A stretch of DNA of 64,000 bases from Protonemura montana (GCA_947568835.1 OX387602.1:31592242-31656241), one strand, 5' to 3'; counted from the first letter of the stretch, positions 1 to 12,395 are shown. The notes: generated by a model from the sequence alone, not told the origin. Program-made: numbers and translations.

Positions 1-642
1 TATCCAGGTTATTTGAGATCATCTGGCTGGATCCTATGCTCTATCCAGGTTATTTGAGATCAGCTGGCTGGATCCTATGTTCTATCCAGGTTATTTGAGA
101 TCAGCTGGCTGGATCTCATGCTCTATCCAGGTTATTTGAGATCAGCTGGCTGGATCCTATGCTCTATCCAGGTTATTTGAGATCAGCTGGCTGGATCCTA
201 TGCTCTATCCAGGTTATTTGAGATCAGCTGGCTGGATCCTAAGCTCTATCCAGGTTATTTGAGATCAGCTGGCTGGATCCTATGCTCTATCCAGGTTATT
301 TGAGATCAGCTGGCTGGATCCTATGTTCTATCCAGGTTATTTGAGATCATCTGGCTGGATCCTATGCTCTATCCAGGTTATTTGAGATCAGCTGGCTGGA
401 TCCTATGCTCTATCCAGGCTATTTGAGATCAGCTGGCTGGATCCTATGCTCTATCCAGGTTATTTGAGATCAGCTGGCTGGATTCTATGCTCTATCTAGG
501 TTATTTGAGATCAGCTGGCTGGATCCTATGCTCTATCCAGGTTATTTGAGATCAGCTGGCTGGATCCTATGCTCTATCCAGGTTATTTGAGATCAGCTGG
601 CTGGATCCTATGCTCTATCCAGGTTATTTGAGATCAGCTGGC
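1..642 (+). repeat. 41-bp minisatellite array (locus 1 of 4)
   Basis: About 15.6 head-to-tail copies of a 41-bp unit that includes TATCCAGGTTATTTGAGATC and GGCTGGATCC. Copies differ by single substitutions (CTATGCTC or CTATGTTC, TCAGCTGG or TCATCTGG). The left end is cut by the window edge. The same unit forms arrays at 13585-13909, 15773-17073 and, in reverse complement, 52660-53322. No coding role is seen. Confidence 0.97.
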
Positions 643-1079
643 TCGGCTCCATTGCTTAGAGAATGCTAATTTCTGGCCGCGCAATATCCTGTTAGGAATT
701 CCGTGCACTCGTCGGTAATATGTCCTCCCCCTGCCCCTCACTTCCCCACCCCATTCGACGTCGCGACGCCTGCCGAATGAACTTTAAAGCAGCGACGCTG
801 AACATCTTCGAGGCAACCAGAGTGTGTTAGGCTACTGAGCGGTGAGCGGTGAGCGGTGAGCGGTGAGCGGTGAGCGCTACATTGGATTCTGGAAGCTTGA
901 TGATGATAATCATGATAGCCATGACCTTCTAATTGTGTACCGACGTGATGATCTAACTTAGCAAGTTTTCCCGGGCATTACTCGAGCGTTTGTTTATATT
1001 TCTTGAGCTGCCAAAATTATCGGGTGCCGTGAAATAAAGCAGCTCGAAAGATGATTCATATTTAGTTGGAGTCCGATTT
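643..1079. other. Unique spacer with short GAGCGGT repeat
   Basis: No gene is recognised. At about 836-876 there is a short perfect run of a 7-bp unit (GAGCGGT, about five copies). The remainder shows no open frame or RNA gene that I can support. Confidence 0.5.
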
Positions 1080-1390
1080 AAATTGCAAACGCTTGCAATG
1101 CGTGGGGTACTTTATTATTATCAACACCTAAACCGTCTCAAAAATTGATGACCAAACGGGGACTCGAACCCCGATCTCCACCTGTCGCGGGTGTTGCTCT
1201 AACCAATTGAGCAACACTGGCTTTTTGAGACGATTCTAGTGTATTTGATGAGAATGACAGTTCTCCAAGGAATAGAACCAAGAGTTAGAGCAACACCCGC
1301 GACAGGTGGAGATCAGGGTTCGACTCCGCGTTTGGGCATCAATTTTTGAGACGGTTCTAGTGTTGTTAATAATAAAAACATTTTATTATA
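1080..1390. mobile_element. Two tRNA-derived SINE fragments, inverted
   Basis: The left half (1080-1250) is a reverse-strand tRNA-derived SINE piece with the complement of a B box (GGACTCGAACCCC) and of the A-box region (CCAATTGAG). The right half (about 1283-1385) is a forward piece with AGAGCAACACCCGCGACAGG, a B-box-like GGGTTCGACTCC and the 3' body (CATCAATTTTTGAGACGG). The two fragments face each other. Anticodon stem and acceptor pairing expected of a working tRNA are absent, so this is a SINE and not a tRNA gene. Confidence 0.8.
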
Positions 1391-1704
1391 ACTCAACGCA
1401 ATAAGAAGTTGCAATAACAAGTATCCAGGAGAGAGATGGAAGACTGCGGCTCGACGACGCATGCGCCGACCAATTTGTTGATAACGACGTGAACTCCAGT
1501 CCCGCAATCAATTAATTACTTGATCCAATTAGTGGCGTACGGCATAATGGATGCGATTCTCTCTCCCCTTCCCATTGGTTGGAGGCGTCGAACTCGACTA
1601 GAGCGTCGCTTTCTGCCACATGAAAAGTGCCTCTGCTTCGTTTCCAATAAACTTTCCTTGCAGAAAAGCGTAGCGAACTTTTCCATTTCATCCAGCAAGC
1701 TGAT

Positions 1705-3172
1705 TGATTGATTTGTGGTGTTTAACGACGCACTGTATTTACATCTGGCCATGCGGCACTGGTCTAATGGCGTCGGTGAATGATGAAACCAATCTAGTCT
1801 AGATCTAGAAGGGAGGAGGGGAAACCCAGTGCCGGCACGTAGCCTACTCCTGTCGAAGACCAAGGGGACCACCGGCTTAACGTCCCTTCCGAAGGACGGT
1901 ACAACTCGAACAACAGGATTCCTCCACAAATCCATGCTGTCGAGAGGTTGATAAGCAAGGCAAATGAAGTTGCTGTACTAACTTTCATCCCTCCAACCTC
2001 TCTACCAAACAGAACTGGTCATGTGTATGATGGTCACCCATCCAATACCTGACCCAGCGCAGTGTTGCTTAACTTTCATCCCTCCAACCTCTCTCCCGAA
2101 CAGAACTGGTCATGTGTATGATGGTCACCCATCCAATACCTGACCCAGCGTAGTGTTGCTTAACTTTCATCCCTCCAACCTCTCTCCCGAACAGAACTGG
2201 TCATGTGTATGATGGTCACCTATCCAATACCTGACTCAGCGCAGTGTTGCTTAACTTTCATCCCTCCAACCTCTCTCCCGAACAGAGCTGGTCATGTGCA
2301 TGATGGTCACCCATCCAATACCTGGCCCAGCGCAGTGTTGCTTAACTTTCATCCCTCCAACCTCTCTCCCGAACAGAACTGGTCATGTGTATGATGGTCA
2401 CCTATCCAATACCTGACTCAGCGCAGTGTTGCTTAACTTTCATCACTCCAACCTCTCTCCCGAACAGAACTGGTCATGTGTATGATGGTCACCTATCCAA
2501 TACCTGACTCAGCGCAGTGTTGCTTAACTTTCATCCCTCCAACCTCTCTCCCGAACAGAACTGGTCATGTGTATGATGGTCACCTATCCAATACCTGACT
2601 CAGCGCAGTGTTGCTTAACTTTCATCCCTCCAACCTCTCTCCCAAACAGAACTGGTCATGTGTATGATGGTCACCCATCCAATACCTGACTCAGCGCAGT
2701 GTTGCTTAACTTTCATCCCTCCAACCTCTCTCCCGAACAGAACTGGTCATGTGTATGATGGTCACCTATCCAATACCTGACCCAGCGCAGTGTTGCTTAA
2801 CTTTCATCACTCCAACCTCTCTCCCGAACAGAACTGGTCATGTGTATGGTGGTCACCCATACAATACCTGACCAAGCGCAGTGTTGCTTAACATTCATCC
2901 CTCCAACCTCTCTCCCGAACAGAACTGGTCATGTGTATGATGGTCACCCATCCAATACCTGACCCAGCGCAGTGTTGCTTAACTTTCATCCCTCCAATCT
3001 CTCTCCCAAACAGAACTGGTCATGTGTATGATGGTCACCCATCCAATACCTGACCCAGTACAGTGTTGCTTAACTTTCATCCCTCCAACCTCTCTCCCGA
3101 ACAGAACTGGTCATGTGTATGATGGTCACCCATCCAATACCTAACCCAGCGCAGTGTTGCTTAACTTCGCCA
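1705..3172 (-). mobile_element. 5S-rRNA-derived SINE with amplified 91-bp 5S unit
   Basis: Read on the minus strand, this is a SINE whose head resembles 5S rRNA, followed by a conserved body (AAGCCGGTGGTCCCCTTGG, CCTACTCCTGTCGAAGACC in complement) and a tail ending GTCGTTAAACACCACAAAT. The tail lies at 1705-1800, the body at 1800-1980, and about 13 tandem copies of the 91-bp 5S-like unit at 1985-3165. Each unit keeps GTTAAGCAAC and TTGGATGGGTGACC, the region of the 5S internal Pol III promoter. The extreme 5' head is deleted (breakpoint near 3166). Confidence 0.88.
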
Positions 3173-4254
3173 AACAACGCCACAGTGGCAAACGGTCAAA
3201 AAACCATCACAAGGAAGACAAATGAGGAATTAAGTGACAAATCAGGTTCCTTTAAGCACCGATCAGCATCAAGCAAGCTTTGCTAGCATCGATACTGACC
3301 GTTGCGGTTGTTTCACAATTCCACGGCCCCGAGTTAAGCAGTTAAGCGTCGTACAAAGTGTACCCGCGTTAAGCCCACTGTGATTTGTACCCAACGCCTA
3401 ACGGCCCATTAGATGGTAACCAAGAGCTGAGCTGGGTCCCAGCCATGAAACAATTGCACGAGCTGTGTTTACACTAATACGCTTCGAACTAAACGATCTG
3501 ATTGAACTTGTAAGCCGTTAGAGACACAACATGAAGCAAGTTTCATCGGGCTAGTTGCCCATCCGGTGACGGTAATACTCTGTTACCCCGCTAAGGGGCT
3601 TCTTGACCCGTCTGGGTTTCAGTGGGAGGGACGGGGAGGGGGCCGATCGCGGCAAGGGATTGTGTCGGTTAACTGTGCTCTAAACCGAAGAGGGGGTGGG
3701 AAGGTGTCCGGCCCTAAACACAATTACAGTCTAACGACTCCGTTCAGCATACGGTATTGTTCGGTATTATGATTAATACCAAATGATCGACAGGAGCTTT
3801 GAGATCCGATTTTAATTGCAAACACTTGCGATGGGCAAAAAAAATAAAATTACTTTTAAAAACTGGCAGCGGTGATCGCAGCTCAGCGCATTGATACTAA
3901 ACTGCAGTCAGTGTCCGTTGGATTGCCGCGTCAAATTTCAATGAAAATACCCTTTTTTTTCGGATAATTTCATAGCGATTTTGTTGCTATTGACGATATT
4001 TTTAAGCTGATTAAAAATTCCATCCCCTTGCACGAGCCGCCCCTGAAAGTTGGCTCATTGGGCGATAGATCCGCTTTGTTCACTGGTCGGTCAGCTCTAG
4101 TCATCGCCGTACATTGCATAATTTTGTACATTCCATGAACGTGCGTGCGTGCGTAGCGTTGGATCGCACAGGTGAAGGGGATAGTGAAAAAAAGGGCGAC
4201 CGCCAGATCACCGGCGTCTTTCTCCAATGAGAATTACTTGAAACTCATACAACA
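3173..4254. other. Gene-free spacer
   Basis: Roughly 1.1 kb without a recognisable gene, RNA or array. Short open frames are present, but none shows a family motif. TTTTAATTGCAAACACTTGC at about 3810 resembles the 3' flank of the tRNA-derived SINE family, so part of it may be old SINE sequence. Confidence 0.4.
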
Positions 4255-5175
4255 AGCCGTGATTTTATTATTAACAACACTATAACCGTCTCAAGAATTG
4301 ATGCCCAAACGCAGACTTGAACCCCGATCTCAACCTGTCGTGGGTGTTGCTCTAACCAATTGAGCTACTTGGACCCCGATCTCCACCTGTCGCAGGTGTT
4401 GCTCTAACCAATTGAGCTACTTGGACCCCGATCTCCACCTGTCGCAGGTGTTGCTCTAACCAATTGAGCTACTTGGACCCCGATCTCCACCTGTCGCGGG
4501 TGTTGCTCTAACCAATTGAGCTACTTGGACCCCGATCTCCACCTGTCGCAGGTGTTGCTCTAACCAATTGAGCTACTTGGACCCCGATCTCCGCCTGTCC
4601 CGGGTGTTGCTCTAACCAATTGAGCTACTTGGACCCTGATCTCCACCTGTCGCGGGTGTTGCTCTAACCAATTGAGCTACTTGGACCCCGATCTCCACCT
4701 GTCGCGGGTGTTGCTCTAACCAATTGAGCTGCTTGGACCCTGATCTCCACGTGTCGCGGGTGTTGCTCTAACCAATTGAGCTACTTGGACCCTGATCTCC
4801 ACCTGTCACGGGTGTTGCTCTAACCAATTGAGCTACTTGGACCCTGATCTCCACCTGTCGCGGGTGTTGCTCTAACCAATTGAGCTACTTGGACCCTGAT
4901 CTCCACCTGTCACGGGTGTTGCTCTAACCAATTGAGCTACTTGGACCCTGATCTCCACCTGTCGCGGGTGTTGCTCTAACCAATTGAGCTACTTGGACCC
5001 TGATCTCCACCTGTCACGGGTGTTGCTCTAACCAATTGAGCTACTTGGACCCTGATCTCCACCTGTCGCGGGTGTTGCTCTGAACCATTGAGACGGTTAT
5101 ATTGTTGATAATAATAAAATACCCCGCGCATTGCAAGCGTTTGCAATTTAAATAAGATTTCATCGTAACAAGCCG
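4255..5175 (-). mobile_element. tRNA-derived SINE with 52-bp tandem array
   Basis: A minus-strand tRNA-derived SINE whose promoter-proximal part is repeated about 14 times with an exact 52-bp period (4330-5090). Each unit spans the A-box region (TAGCTCAATTGG in complement) to just before the B box. The full B box (GGTTCGAGTCC type) survives only at the array edge near 4315. The 3' body (complement of GAGACGGTTATA) flanks both sides. Units vary at CGCGGG, CACGGG and CGCAGG. Confidence 0.88.
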
Positions 5176-5459
5176 TGACTTTCAATCGCCGACAAACAAA
5201 AGAAATGAAAACTTTTCGACCTGCACCTGTCTTGGTATTGACTTGAAAAGGAAATTCTCGCCGAGTTTAAATCGAGCTCAACGCCTATCAATCATTTGCT
5301 GGCTAATGGCGGTCTGATTTCCGCTCAACGTTGGCTCGAAGCCATTATTTCGTTGGGAAGAATCGGATCCGTGTGGGGCTGAAAAAACAACCCAACTCGA
5401 CTTCCTCGGCGCTGGGGGGCGATCAAATCCACACACATTGCAAATCGTCTTCGCAGAAA

Positions 5460-5800
5460 ACACGTGTATTATTTTATTATTAACAACACTAGAACCGTCT
5501 CAAAAATTGATGCCCAAACGCAGACTCGAACCCCGATCTCCACCTGTCACTGGTGTTGCTCTAACCCATTGAGCTACTTGGACCCCGATCTCCACCTGTC
5601 GCGGGTGTTGCTCTAACCCATTGAGCTACTTGGACACTGGCTTTTTGAGACGATTTTAGTGTATTTGATGCGAATGACAGTTCTCCAAGGAGTAGAACCA
5701 AGATCCTAGGAAATCCGTCACTCTCATCAAATACACTAAAATCGTCTCAAAAAGCCAGTGTCCAAGTAGCTCAATTGGTTAGAGCAAGGCTAGCGTTGCC
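5460..5800. mobile_element. Head-to-head pair of tRNA-derived SINEs forming a long inverted repeat
   Basis: A reverse copy (5460-5700) with two 52-bp units is followed by a forward copy beginning near 5715. The shared head sequence (GGACACTGGCTTTTTGAGAC and the following GATTTTAGTGTATTTGATG) occurs at about 5632-5670 and, inverted, at about 5727-5765. It could fold into a hairpin with a loop of about 55 nt. The forward copy breaks off after TTGGTTAGAGCAA near 5787. Confidence 0.85.
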
Positions 5801-6267
5801 TGAGCTTAGCTAAGCTTAGTCTTGCTATCGCTTTGCGTTGTCATAATTATGAGCTTGTGTATTTGCCATTTATTTTTCAGAATGATAAGATTCTGTGAAT
5901 ATACCTACGTTCTGTTGAATGCCATTTCCAAATAAAATGTTCACCAACGCGTGAAAATAACGTATGTTTCTTGAATTTAAATGAAGAGCAGACCAAACTT
6001 TTCCCGGAATGAGTGATCGACGCACACTATTGCAAGAAAACATGCGTGAGCGTACGCACAAAATAACCACTTCTATCAAACAGGAACAAATCAAACGTTG
6101 GGAGACTTTTTAAATAACGCAGCCGCTGCAATTACTTCGAGTGGAACCTGCTCCAAAACCAAACCAATTTACAATTCATGCAAAAAGAGGCGTCAGCCCA
6201 CCTTCGATACCAGGTCAGGTGAGATTCTCGAGTGTTCTTCAATGCAGTTATCTGCATTTACGTTAAA

Positions 6268-6417
6268 AAATACCCTTCTTATGCAGGTGTCAAACTGGCG
6301 AATGCTCTACCCAATTTCTTAAAGGAAAAAAAAGGTCCGCAGCTTTATGGGCATTTGAAATTGTACCAACTTGACAAAGTATTTTATTCAGTTAAGGAGT
6401 TTTGTGAAGAGCTTTAA
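6268..6417 (+). pseudogene. Non-LTR retrotransposon ORF2 C-terminal remnant
   Basis: A 49-codon open stretch ending in a stop encodes a peptide with YAGVKLANALPNFLKE and KVFYSVKEF. This matches the generic C-terminus of LINE reverse-transcriptase proteins (G-V-K-L-x-N-x-L-P, then an F/Y-Y-S-V-x-E-F end). No RT catalytic domain is found upstream, so it is a 5'-truncated remnant. AT-rich sequence follows. Confidence 0.6.
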
Positions 6418-7030
6418 TATATTATTGTTTTTAATATCTGTCATGTATGTTTAGTTATATTTATGTTTATAGGGTAAAGTGCCAGTTTTGGATAGGGTTG
6501 AGAATTTAATTAATTTAACTCAGTAAATATCATTTTTAAAATCCAAAAAAAATATCATCATTTGACAATATAGATGAAGCAACAGAATAACAAGATTTGT
6601 GATTTTTTTGGAACTTTTTAGTACTTAAAAAAAAAATATTGAAAAAACCGTGTTATTATCCATAACTGGGCACTGGTGCCAGTTTTGTATCAAATTTAAT
6701 ATTCAATCAGAATTATAATATATCATTTCCCCATGTTTTTTAAACATAAATATGAAAGGCACATAAAGATTTATATGTATTGTTAAAAATGATTCTGTAC
6801 AACTGACAATTTCCAATATCCAGGCGTGGGGCCAAGGAAAATAATAAAGCACCATTATCATTACATCATTACATATCATTACATCGCTTGTTCTGAATCA
6901 AGTTCAGGTGAGAGATGGCAGGACGTTGTGTTTGCCGACTCTGATCTTACCTTAGCTGAGACGACGACCAGCAAGAAGATTGCAGTCACCAGGCAACTCC
7001 ACATCTTCACAGGAGCTGAAACCAACGAGA
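6418..7030. other. AT-rich gene-free spacer
   Basis: No gene recognised. TGCCAGTTTTG occurs twice (about 6480 and 6670), each next to AT-rich sequence. Open frames near 6830-7100 have no recognisable domain and lead into a dispersed repeat. Confidence 0.4.
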
Positions 7031-7240
7031 AAAACTTATATAAAAACCAAGACCCATTTCTTAACAAAAACTATTTCAACTGGGTTTTCAAAGCTAAGTG
7101 AAGAACAACTGAATTTCCCAACGTTTCGTAACTTGTACCTGTTACTTTATCAAGGGTAAGAGCAGTCCTGACAATTTTCCGATAACAAAAGAACCACACA
7201 AAATTATAATAATTACCAAGTTCAAGCTTCCTAAATGCAT
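7030..7240 (+). mobile_element. Dispersed repeat with TTTTGAATGCTAAGTGAAGA motif
   Basis: A copy of a dispersed element that recurs at 31130-31400, 32095-32290, 36974-37150, 45160-45330 and 54855-54945. Diagnostic pieces are CAACTGGGTTTTCAAAGCTA (TTTTGAATGCTAAGT elsewhere), CCCAACGTTTCGTAAC, ACTTTATCAAGGGTAAGAGC and AGCAGTCCTG. The class is unknown. One copy has a 13-bp target-site duplication, which proves mobility. Confidence 0.7.
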
Positions 7241-7857
7241 CTAAATAAAATAATCAGGGTCAATAACTCATAAACTAATGTATTTTGTATTTTCTGAAAT
7301 AAGATCACAAAGAAATTGACAAAATGTCGAAGTGGATCTCCGACATTCTGGAGGGAGGAGTGTAAAGTTGGCGTCGGGAATTATTCTGTGCGCTCATTTT
7401 TAAGCCCCTTCAGCTGGACGGCGTCGCGGCGTCGCGGCGTCGCGGCGTCGGGTCACGACGCCCATCTGCCTGGAGGTGCAGAAGTGGAGCAAGCATGCAC
7501 ACTGGGGCGTCGCGTTCGAGGATGAGCGTAAAGTATATTAAACATTCTTTTAATCCATTGTTGACCGTTTTTTAGAGAAAATTAATTAATTGCTTCGTTA
7601 ACTTCGTAAAAACTGCCAAAAATAATTAAAAAATGAAAATATCCCTGGAACGTAAAAACTTGCGTATCTGTAATTTTCAACATGATTCCTCGCGGTGCGG
7701 TCAAAATATTTGCAAAGTGAAATAACGTTTTCTTAAGTGTTTTAACATTTATATGATTTTCAAAATTTATCAAAAAAAAATCAAATTTTTGTAAAAATAT
7801 AATTAAAATCAACTATCAAGCGTATTTTTTCCAAAAACTCGACCGATATTGGTTCAG
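7241..7857. other. Gene-free spacer
   Basis: No gene recognised. A GC-rich pocket near 7420-7450 has four GGCGTCGC repeats. The rest is AT-rich with runs of A and T. Confidence 0.4.
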
Positions 7858-10268
7858 ACCACCGGCTTAACGTCCCTTCCGAAGGACGGTACAACGCGAA
7901 CAACAGGATTCCTCCACAAATCCATGCAGTCGAGAGGTTGATAAGCAAGGCGAGTGAAGTTGCTGTCGAGAGGTTGATAAGCAAGGCGAGTGAAGTTGCT
8001 GTCGAGAGGTTGATAAGCAAGGCAAGTGAAGTTGCTGTCTAGAGGTTGATAAGCAAGGCGAGTAAAGTTGCTGTCGAGAGGTTGATAAGCAAGGCGAGTA
8101 AAGTTGCTGTCGAGAGGTTGATAAACAAGGCGAGTGAAGTTGCTGTCGAGAGGTTGATAAGCAAGGCGAGTAAAGTTGCTGTGGAGAGGTTGATAAGCAA
8201 GGCGAGTGAAGTTGCTGTCGAGAGGTTGATAAGCAAGGCGAGTGAAGTTGCTGTGGAGAGGTTGATAAGCAAGGCGAGTGAAGTTGCTGTCAAGAGGTTG
8301 ATAAGCAAGGCGAGTGAAGTTGCTGTGGAGAGGTTGATAAGCAAGGCGAGTGAAATTGCTGTCGAGAGGTTGATAAGCACGGCGAGTGAAGTTGCTGTCG
8401 AGAGGTTGATAAGCAAGGCGAGTGAAGTTGCTGTCGAGAGGTTGATAAGCAAGGCAAGTGAAGTTGCTGTCTAGAGGTTGATAAGCAAGGCGAGTAAAGT
8501 TGCTGTCGAGAGGTTGATAAGCAAGGCGAGTAAAGTTGCTGTCGAGAGGTTGATAAGCAAGGCGAGTGAAGTTGCTGTCGAGAGGTTGATAAGCAAGGCG
8601 AGTGAAGTTGCTGTTGAGAGGTTGATAAGCAAGGCGAGTGAAGTTGCTGTCGAGAGGTTGATAAGCAAGGCGAGTAAAGTTGCTGTGGAGAGGTTGATAA
8701 GCAAGGCGAGTGAAGTTGCTGTCGAGAGGTTGATAAGCAAGGCGAGTGAAGTTGCTGTGGAGAGGTTGATAAGCAAGGCGAGTGAAGTTGCTGTCAAGAG
8801 GTTGATAAGCAAGGCGAGTGAAGTTGCTGTGGAGAGGTTGATAAGCAAGGCGAGTGAAGTTGCTGTCGAGAGGTTGATAAGCACGGCGAGTGAAGTTGCT
8901 GTCGAGAGGTTGATAAGCAAGGCGAGTGAAGTTGCTGTCGAGAGGTTGATAAGCAAGGCGAGTGAAGTTGCTGTCGAGAGGTTGATAAGCAAGGCGAGTG
9001 AAGTTGCTGTCGAGAAGTTGATAAGCAAGGCGAGTGAAGTTGCTGTCGAGAGGTTGATAAGCAAGGCGAGTAAAGTTGCTGTCGAGAGGTTGATAAGCAA
9101 GGCGAGTGAAGTTGCTGTCGAGAGGTTGATAAGCAAGGCGAGTGAAGTTGCTGTCGAGAGGTTGATAAGCAAGGCGAGTGAAGTTGCTGTCGAGAGGTTG
9201 ATAAGCAAGGCGAATGAAGTTGCTGTCGAGAGGTTGATAAGCAAGGCGAGTGAAGTTGCTGTCGAGAGGTTGATAAGCAAGGCGAGTAAAGTTGCTGTCG
9301 AGAGGTTGATAAGCAAGGCGAGTGAAGTTGCTGTCGAGAGGTTGATAAGCAAGGCGAGTGAAGTTGCTGTCGAGAGGTTGATAAGCAAGGCGAGTGAAGT
9401 TGCTGTCGAGAGGTTGATAAGCAAGGCGAGTGAAGTTGCTGTCGAGAGGTTGATAAGCAAGGCGAGTGAAGTTGCTGTCGAGAGGTTGATAAGCAAGGCG
9501 AGTGAAGTTGCTGTCGAGAGGTTGATAAGCAAGGCGAGTGAAGTTGCTGTCGAGAGGTTGATAAGCAAGGCGAGTGAAGTTGCTGTCGAGAGGTTGATAA
9601 GCAAGGCGAGTGAAGTTGCTGTCGAGAGGTTGATAAGCAAGGCGAGTGAAGTTGGTGTCGAGAGGTTGATAAGCAAGGCGAGTGAAGTTGCTGTCGAGAG
9701 GTTGATAAGCAAGGCGAGTGAAGTTGCTGTCGAGAGGTTGATAAGCAAGGCGAGTGAAGTTGCTGTCTAGAGGTTGATAAGCAAGGCGAGTGAAGTTGCT
9801 GTCGAGAGGTTGATAAGCAAGGCGAGTGAAGTTGCTGTCGAGAGGTTGCTAAGCAAGGCGAGTGAAGTTGCTGTCGAGAGGTTGATAAGCAAGGCGAGTG
9901 AAGTTGCTGTCGAGAGGTTGATAAGCAAGGCGAGTGAAGTTGCTGTCGAGAGGTTGATAAGCAAGGCGAGTGAAGTTGCTGTCGAGAGGTTGCTAAGCAA
10001 GGCGAGTGAAGTTGCTGTCAAGAGGTTGCTAAGCAAGGCGAGTGAAGTTGCTGTCGAGAGGTTGCTAAGCAAGGCGAGTGAAGTTGCTGTCGAGAGGTTG
10101 ATAAGCAAGGCGAGTGAAGTTGCTGTCGAGAGGTTGATAAGCAAGGCGAGTGAAGTTGCTGTCGAGAGGTTGATAAGCAAGGCGAGTGAAGTTGCTGTCG
10201 AGAGGTTGATAAGCAAGGCGAGTGAAGTTGCTGTCGAGAGGTTGATAAGCAAGGCGAGTGAAGTTCCA
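7858..10268 (-). repeat. 36-bp satellite (about 64 copies) inside a truncated 5S-SINE
   Basis: The left end (7858-7935) is SINE body. It continues into about 64 copies of a 36-bp unit containing TTGATAAGCAAGGCGAGTGA. In single-copy SINEs this 36-bp segment occurs once, between the 91-bp 5S unit and the body. Because 36 is a multiple of 3 and the unit lacks stops, both strands are open for hundreds of codons (12-residue peptide repeats). These frames are by-products and not genes. The array stops abruptly at 10268 in unrelated sequence. Confidence 0.95.
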
Positions 10269-11636
10269 CGAAGCACAAAGACCTGAATTCCCTCGCTTCA
10301 CGGACTGAATTCGTTGCTCAAAATCACAAAGCAAGTTTCTCCCTCTTTGAAGATCGTAATCAAAGTTAATTATTTCATGTCTGTTTTTTAATAAACAACT
10401 CAAGGGTTTGGGGCGAACTTTTCTTTGAGGAGAGAGAAAGAAACTACGAGCCGAGCCCGCGCCGAGAAAAACTCTACAGGGAATAATTACGTCAACAGCG
10501 AAACTGACTGAAAATTTAATCGCGTACTTGACTAAAACATATGATAGCTTGTTGTTGTACCGTTGCGTCCCCTGCCTTGTAATAAAACGCTTGGGTTCGA
10601 GCCTAGCATGCAGTATTTAGCAGGTGTATGGGGGTGGGGGTGGTGGGGAAGTCTCCAGCTGGGACCACTAACATTTAGTAAACACAACCGGAAATTAGTT
10701 CACCTCCGCCGACCGGCCGGGGCGCCGGCCGGGACGCCGAAAAACTTAACGAGGGCTGAGATTTCGTCAATGAATATTAAAGTCCTGCTCTGTGCCGGTC
10801 GCCGCGGTGCATGAGAAGTGAGCTGATGGGAAAATTGTTGGGTGTTTAGAGGCCGAGTTTGGTACATAATGGAGTGGACCCACAGGCTGATGAAGTTACA
10901 GCCACGAGCAGGTTTTGCAATTGTAATCTGTCTGCCACGAGACTCAAAAACCCAACGCCTCTCTCGTGGATTGAACACCGAACGATGCTTTTTGCCTGAA
11001 CGTGGTCATATCTCGCTTTTTATCCTCACTCTATTGTTTCAAACGCGCTTTGTTTGCTATTGGCCGACAGAATTCGAAAACTTAGGACATACCTCATCTC
11101 CCAAGCTGACACCAAAGCACAATACCAATTTTGGGTCACAGGCTTCTCCAGTTCCTCCCTCTCTATCACATAACGAGGTCATAGATACAAATTGGCGGCC
11201 ATAAAGTGGGTTTTTTAAAAGTTAAATAAGCTGCTATTTGAAAATATCAGCATCCTAGTTAAGCCATGCGTAATTTACAGGTTTTTGATCAGGAATTATT
11301 CCTCTGTTGTTGTGCAAAGATGCCCAGCGAAGTTTATTTTGCTTAATGATGAGTCGATTCGCATGATTCTGTAAGACAGTTCCCGTCAAACTGATTTTTG
11401 TGACAGATAATAAATTGACAGCCAGGGCTAGTTCAGCTGGCCGAGGCGTCGTGCTAATAACCCTACTGGTGCTTGTGGCGCGCGGTGCGGCGAGCTCGCC
11501 AACTTTGCCGGCGTCTAATCCGTCTTGCGGTGGTCGTTTGTTGAGGTCTGCGGTGGCCATGTTGGTTTAAATGATGCTCTGTGATTGGTTCAACATAAGC
11601 ACTAGACACAAGGAGTTAAATTCTTCCAAGAATGTT
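10269..11636. other. Gene-free spacer
   Basis: No recognised gene. A minus-strand ATG at 11560 in good context (CCAACATGG) opens about 100 codons without any recognisable family. A tRNA-like GGGTTCGAGCC lies near 10593 without a partner A box. GC-rich patches occur at 10700-10740. Confidence 0.4.
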
Positions 11637-12395
11637 AAATCAAGTTTTAAGATCCTTGTTTGCTATGCTTGTGCTTATTGCTATGTCAATTGTGTGCAGT
11701 CCCATATGATAACCAAGTTTTAAGATCCTTGTGTGCTATGCTTGTGCTTATTGCTATGTCAATTGTGTGCAGTCCCATATGATAACCAAGTTTTAAGATC
11801 CTTGTGTGCTATGCTTGTGCTTATTGCTATGTCAATTGTGTGCAGTCCCATATGATAACCAAGTTTTAAGATCCTTGTGTGCTATGCTTTTGCTTATTGC
11901 TATGTCAATTGTGTGCAGTCCCATATGATAACCAAGTTATAAGATCCTTGTGTGCTATGCTTGTGCTTATTGCTATGTCAATTGTGTGCAGTCCCATATG
12001 ATAACCAAGTTTTAAGATCCTTGTGTGCTATGCTTGTGCTTATTGCTATGTCAATTGTGTACAGTCCCATATGATAACCAAGTTTTAAGATCCTTGTGTG
12101 CTATGCTTGTGCTTATTGCTATGTCAATTGTGTGCAGTCCCATATGATAACCAAGTTTTAAGATCCTTGTGTGCTATGCTTGTGCTTATTGCTATGTCAA
12201 TTGTGTGCAGTCCCATATGATAACCAAGTTTTAAGATCCTTGTGTGCTATGCTTGTGCTGATTGCTATGTCAATTGTGTGCAGTCCCATATGATAACCAA
12301 GTTTTAAAATCCTTGTGTGCTATGCTTGTGCTTATTGCTATGTCAATTGTGTGCAGTCGCATATGATAACCAAGTTTTAAGATCCTTGTGTGCTA
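11637..12395 (+). repeat. 73-bp minisatellite array (locus 1 of 2)
   Basis: About 10 copies of an exact 73-bp unit including GTGTGCTATGCTTGTGCTTA and AGTCCCATATGATAACCAAG. Single-base variants distinguish copies. The same unit and orientation form a second array at 51481-51955 inside a calpain intron, about 39 kb away. Shared unique flanks are not evident. Confidence 0.95.

Noticed and set aside
4330..5090. Cluster of tRNA genes
   Set aside because: The units are 52 bp, lack the acceptor stem and B box, and are part of a SINE; no complete cloverleaf can be formed.
8471..9770. Long open frames on both strands (425-430 codons) with a 12-residue repeat
   Set aside because: They follow from a stop-free 36-bp unit (a multiple of 3) derived from SINE DNA. 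Both strands are equally open and no start context, splice sites or domain support a protein.
11255..11560. Possible gene or first exon on the minus strand (starts MATADLNKRP)
   Set aside because: Good ATG context, but no recognisable family and no convincing downstream exon.
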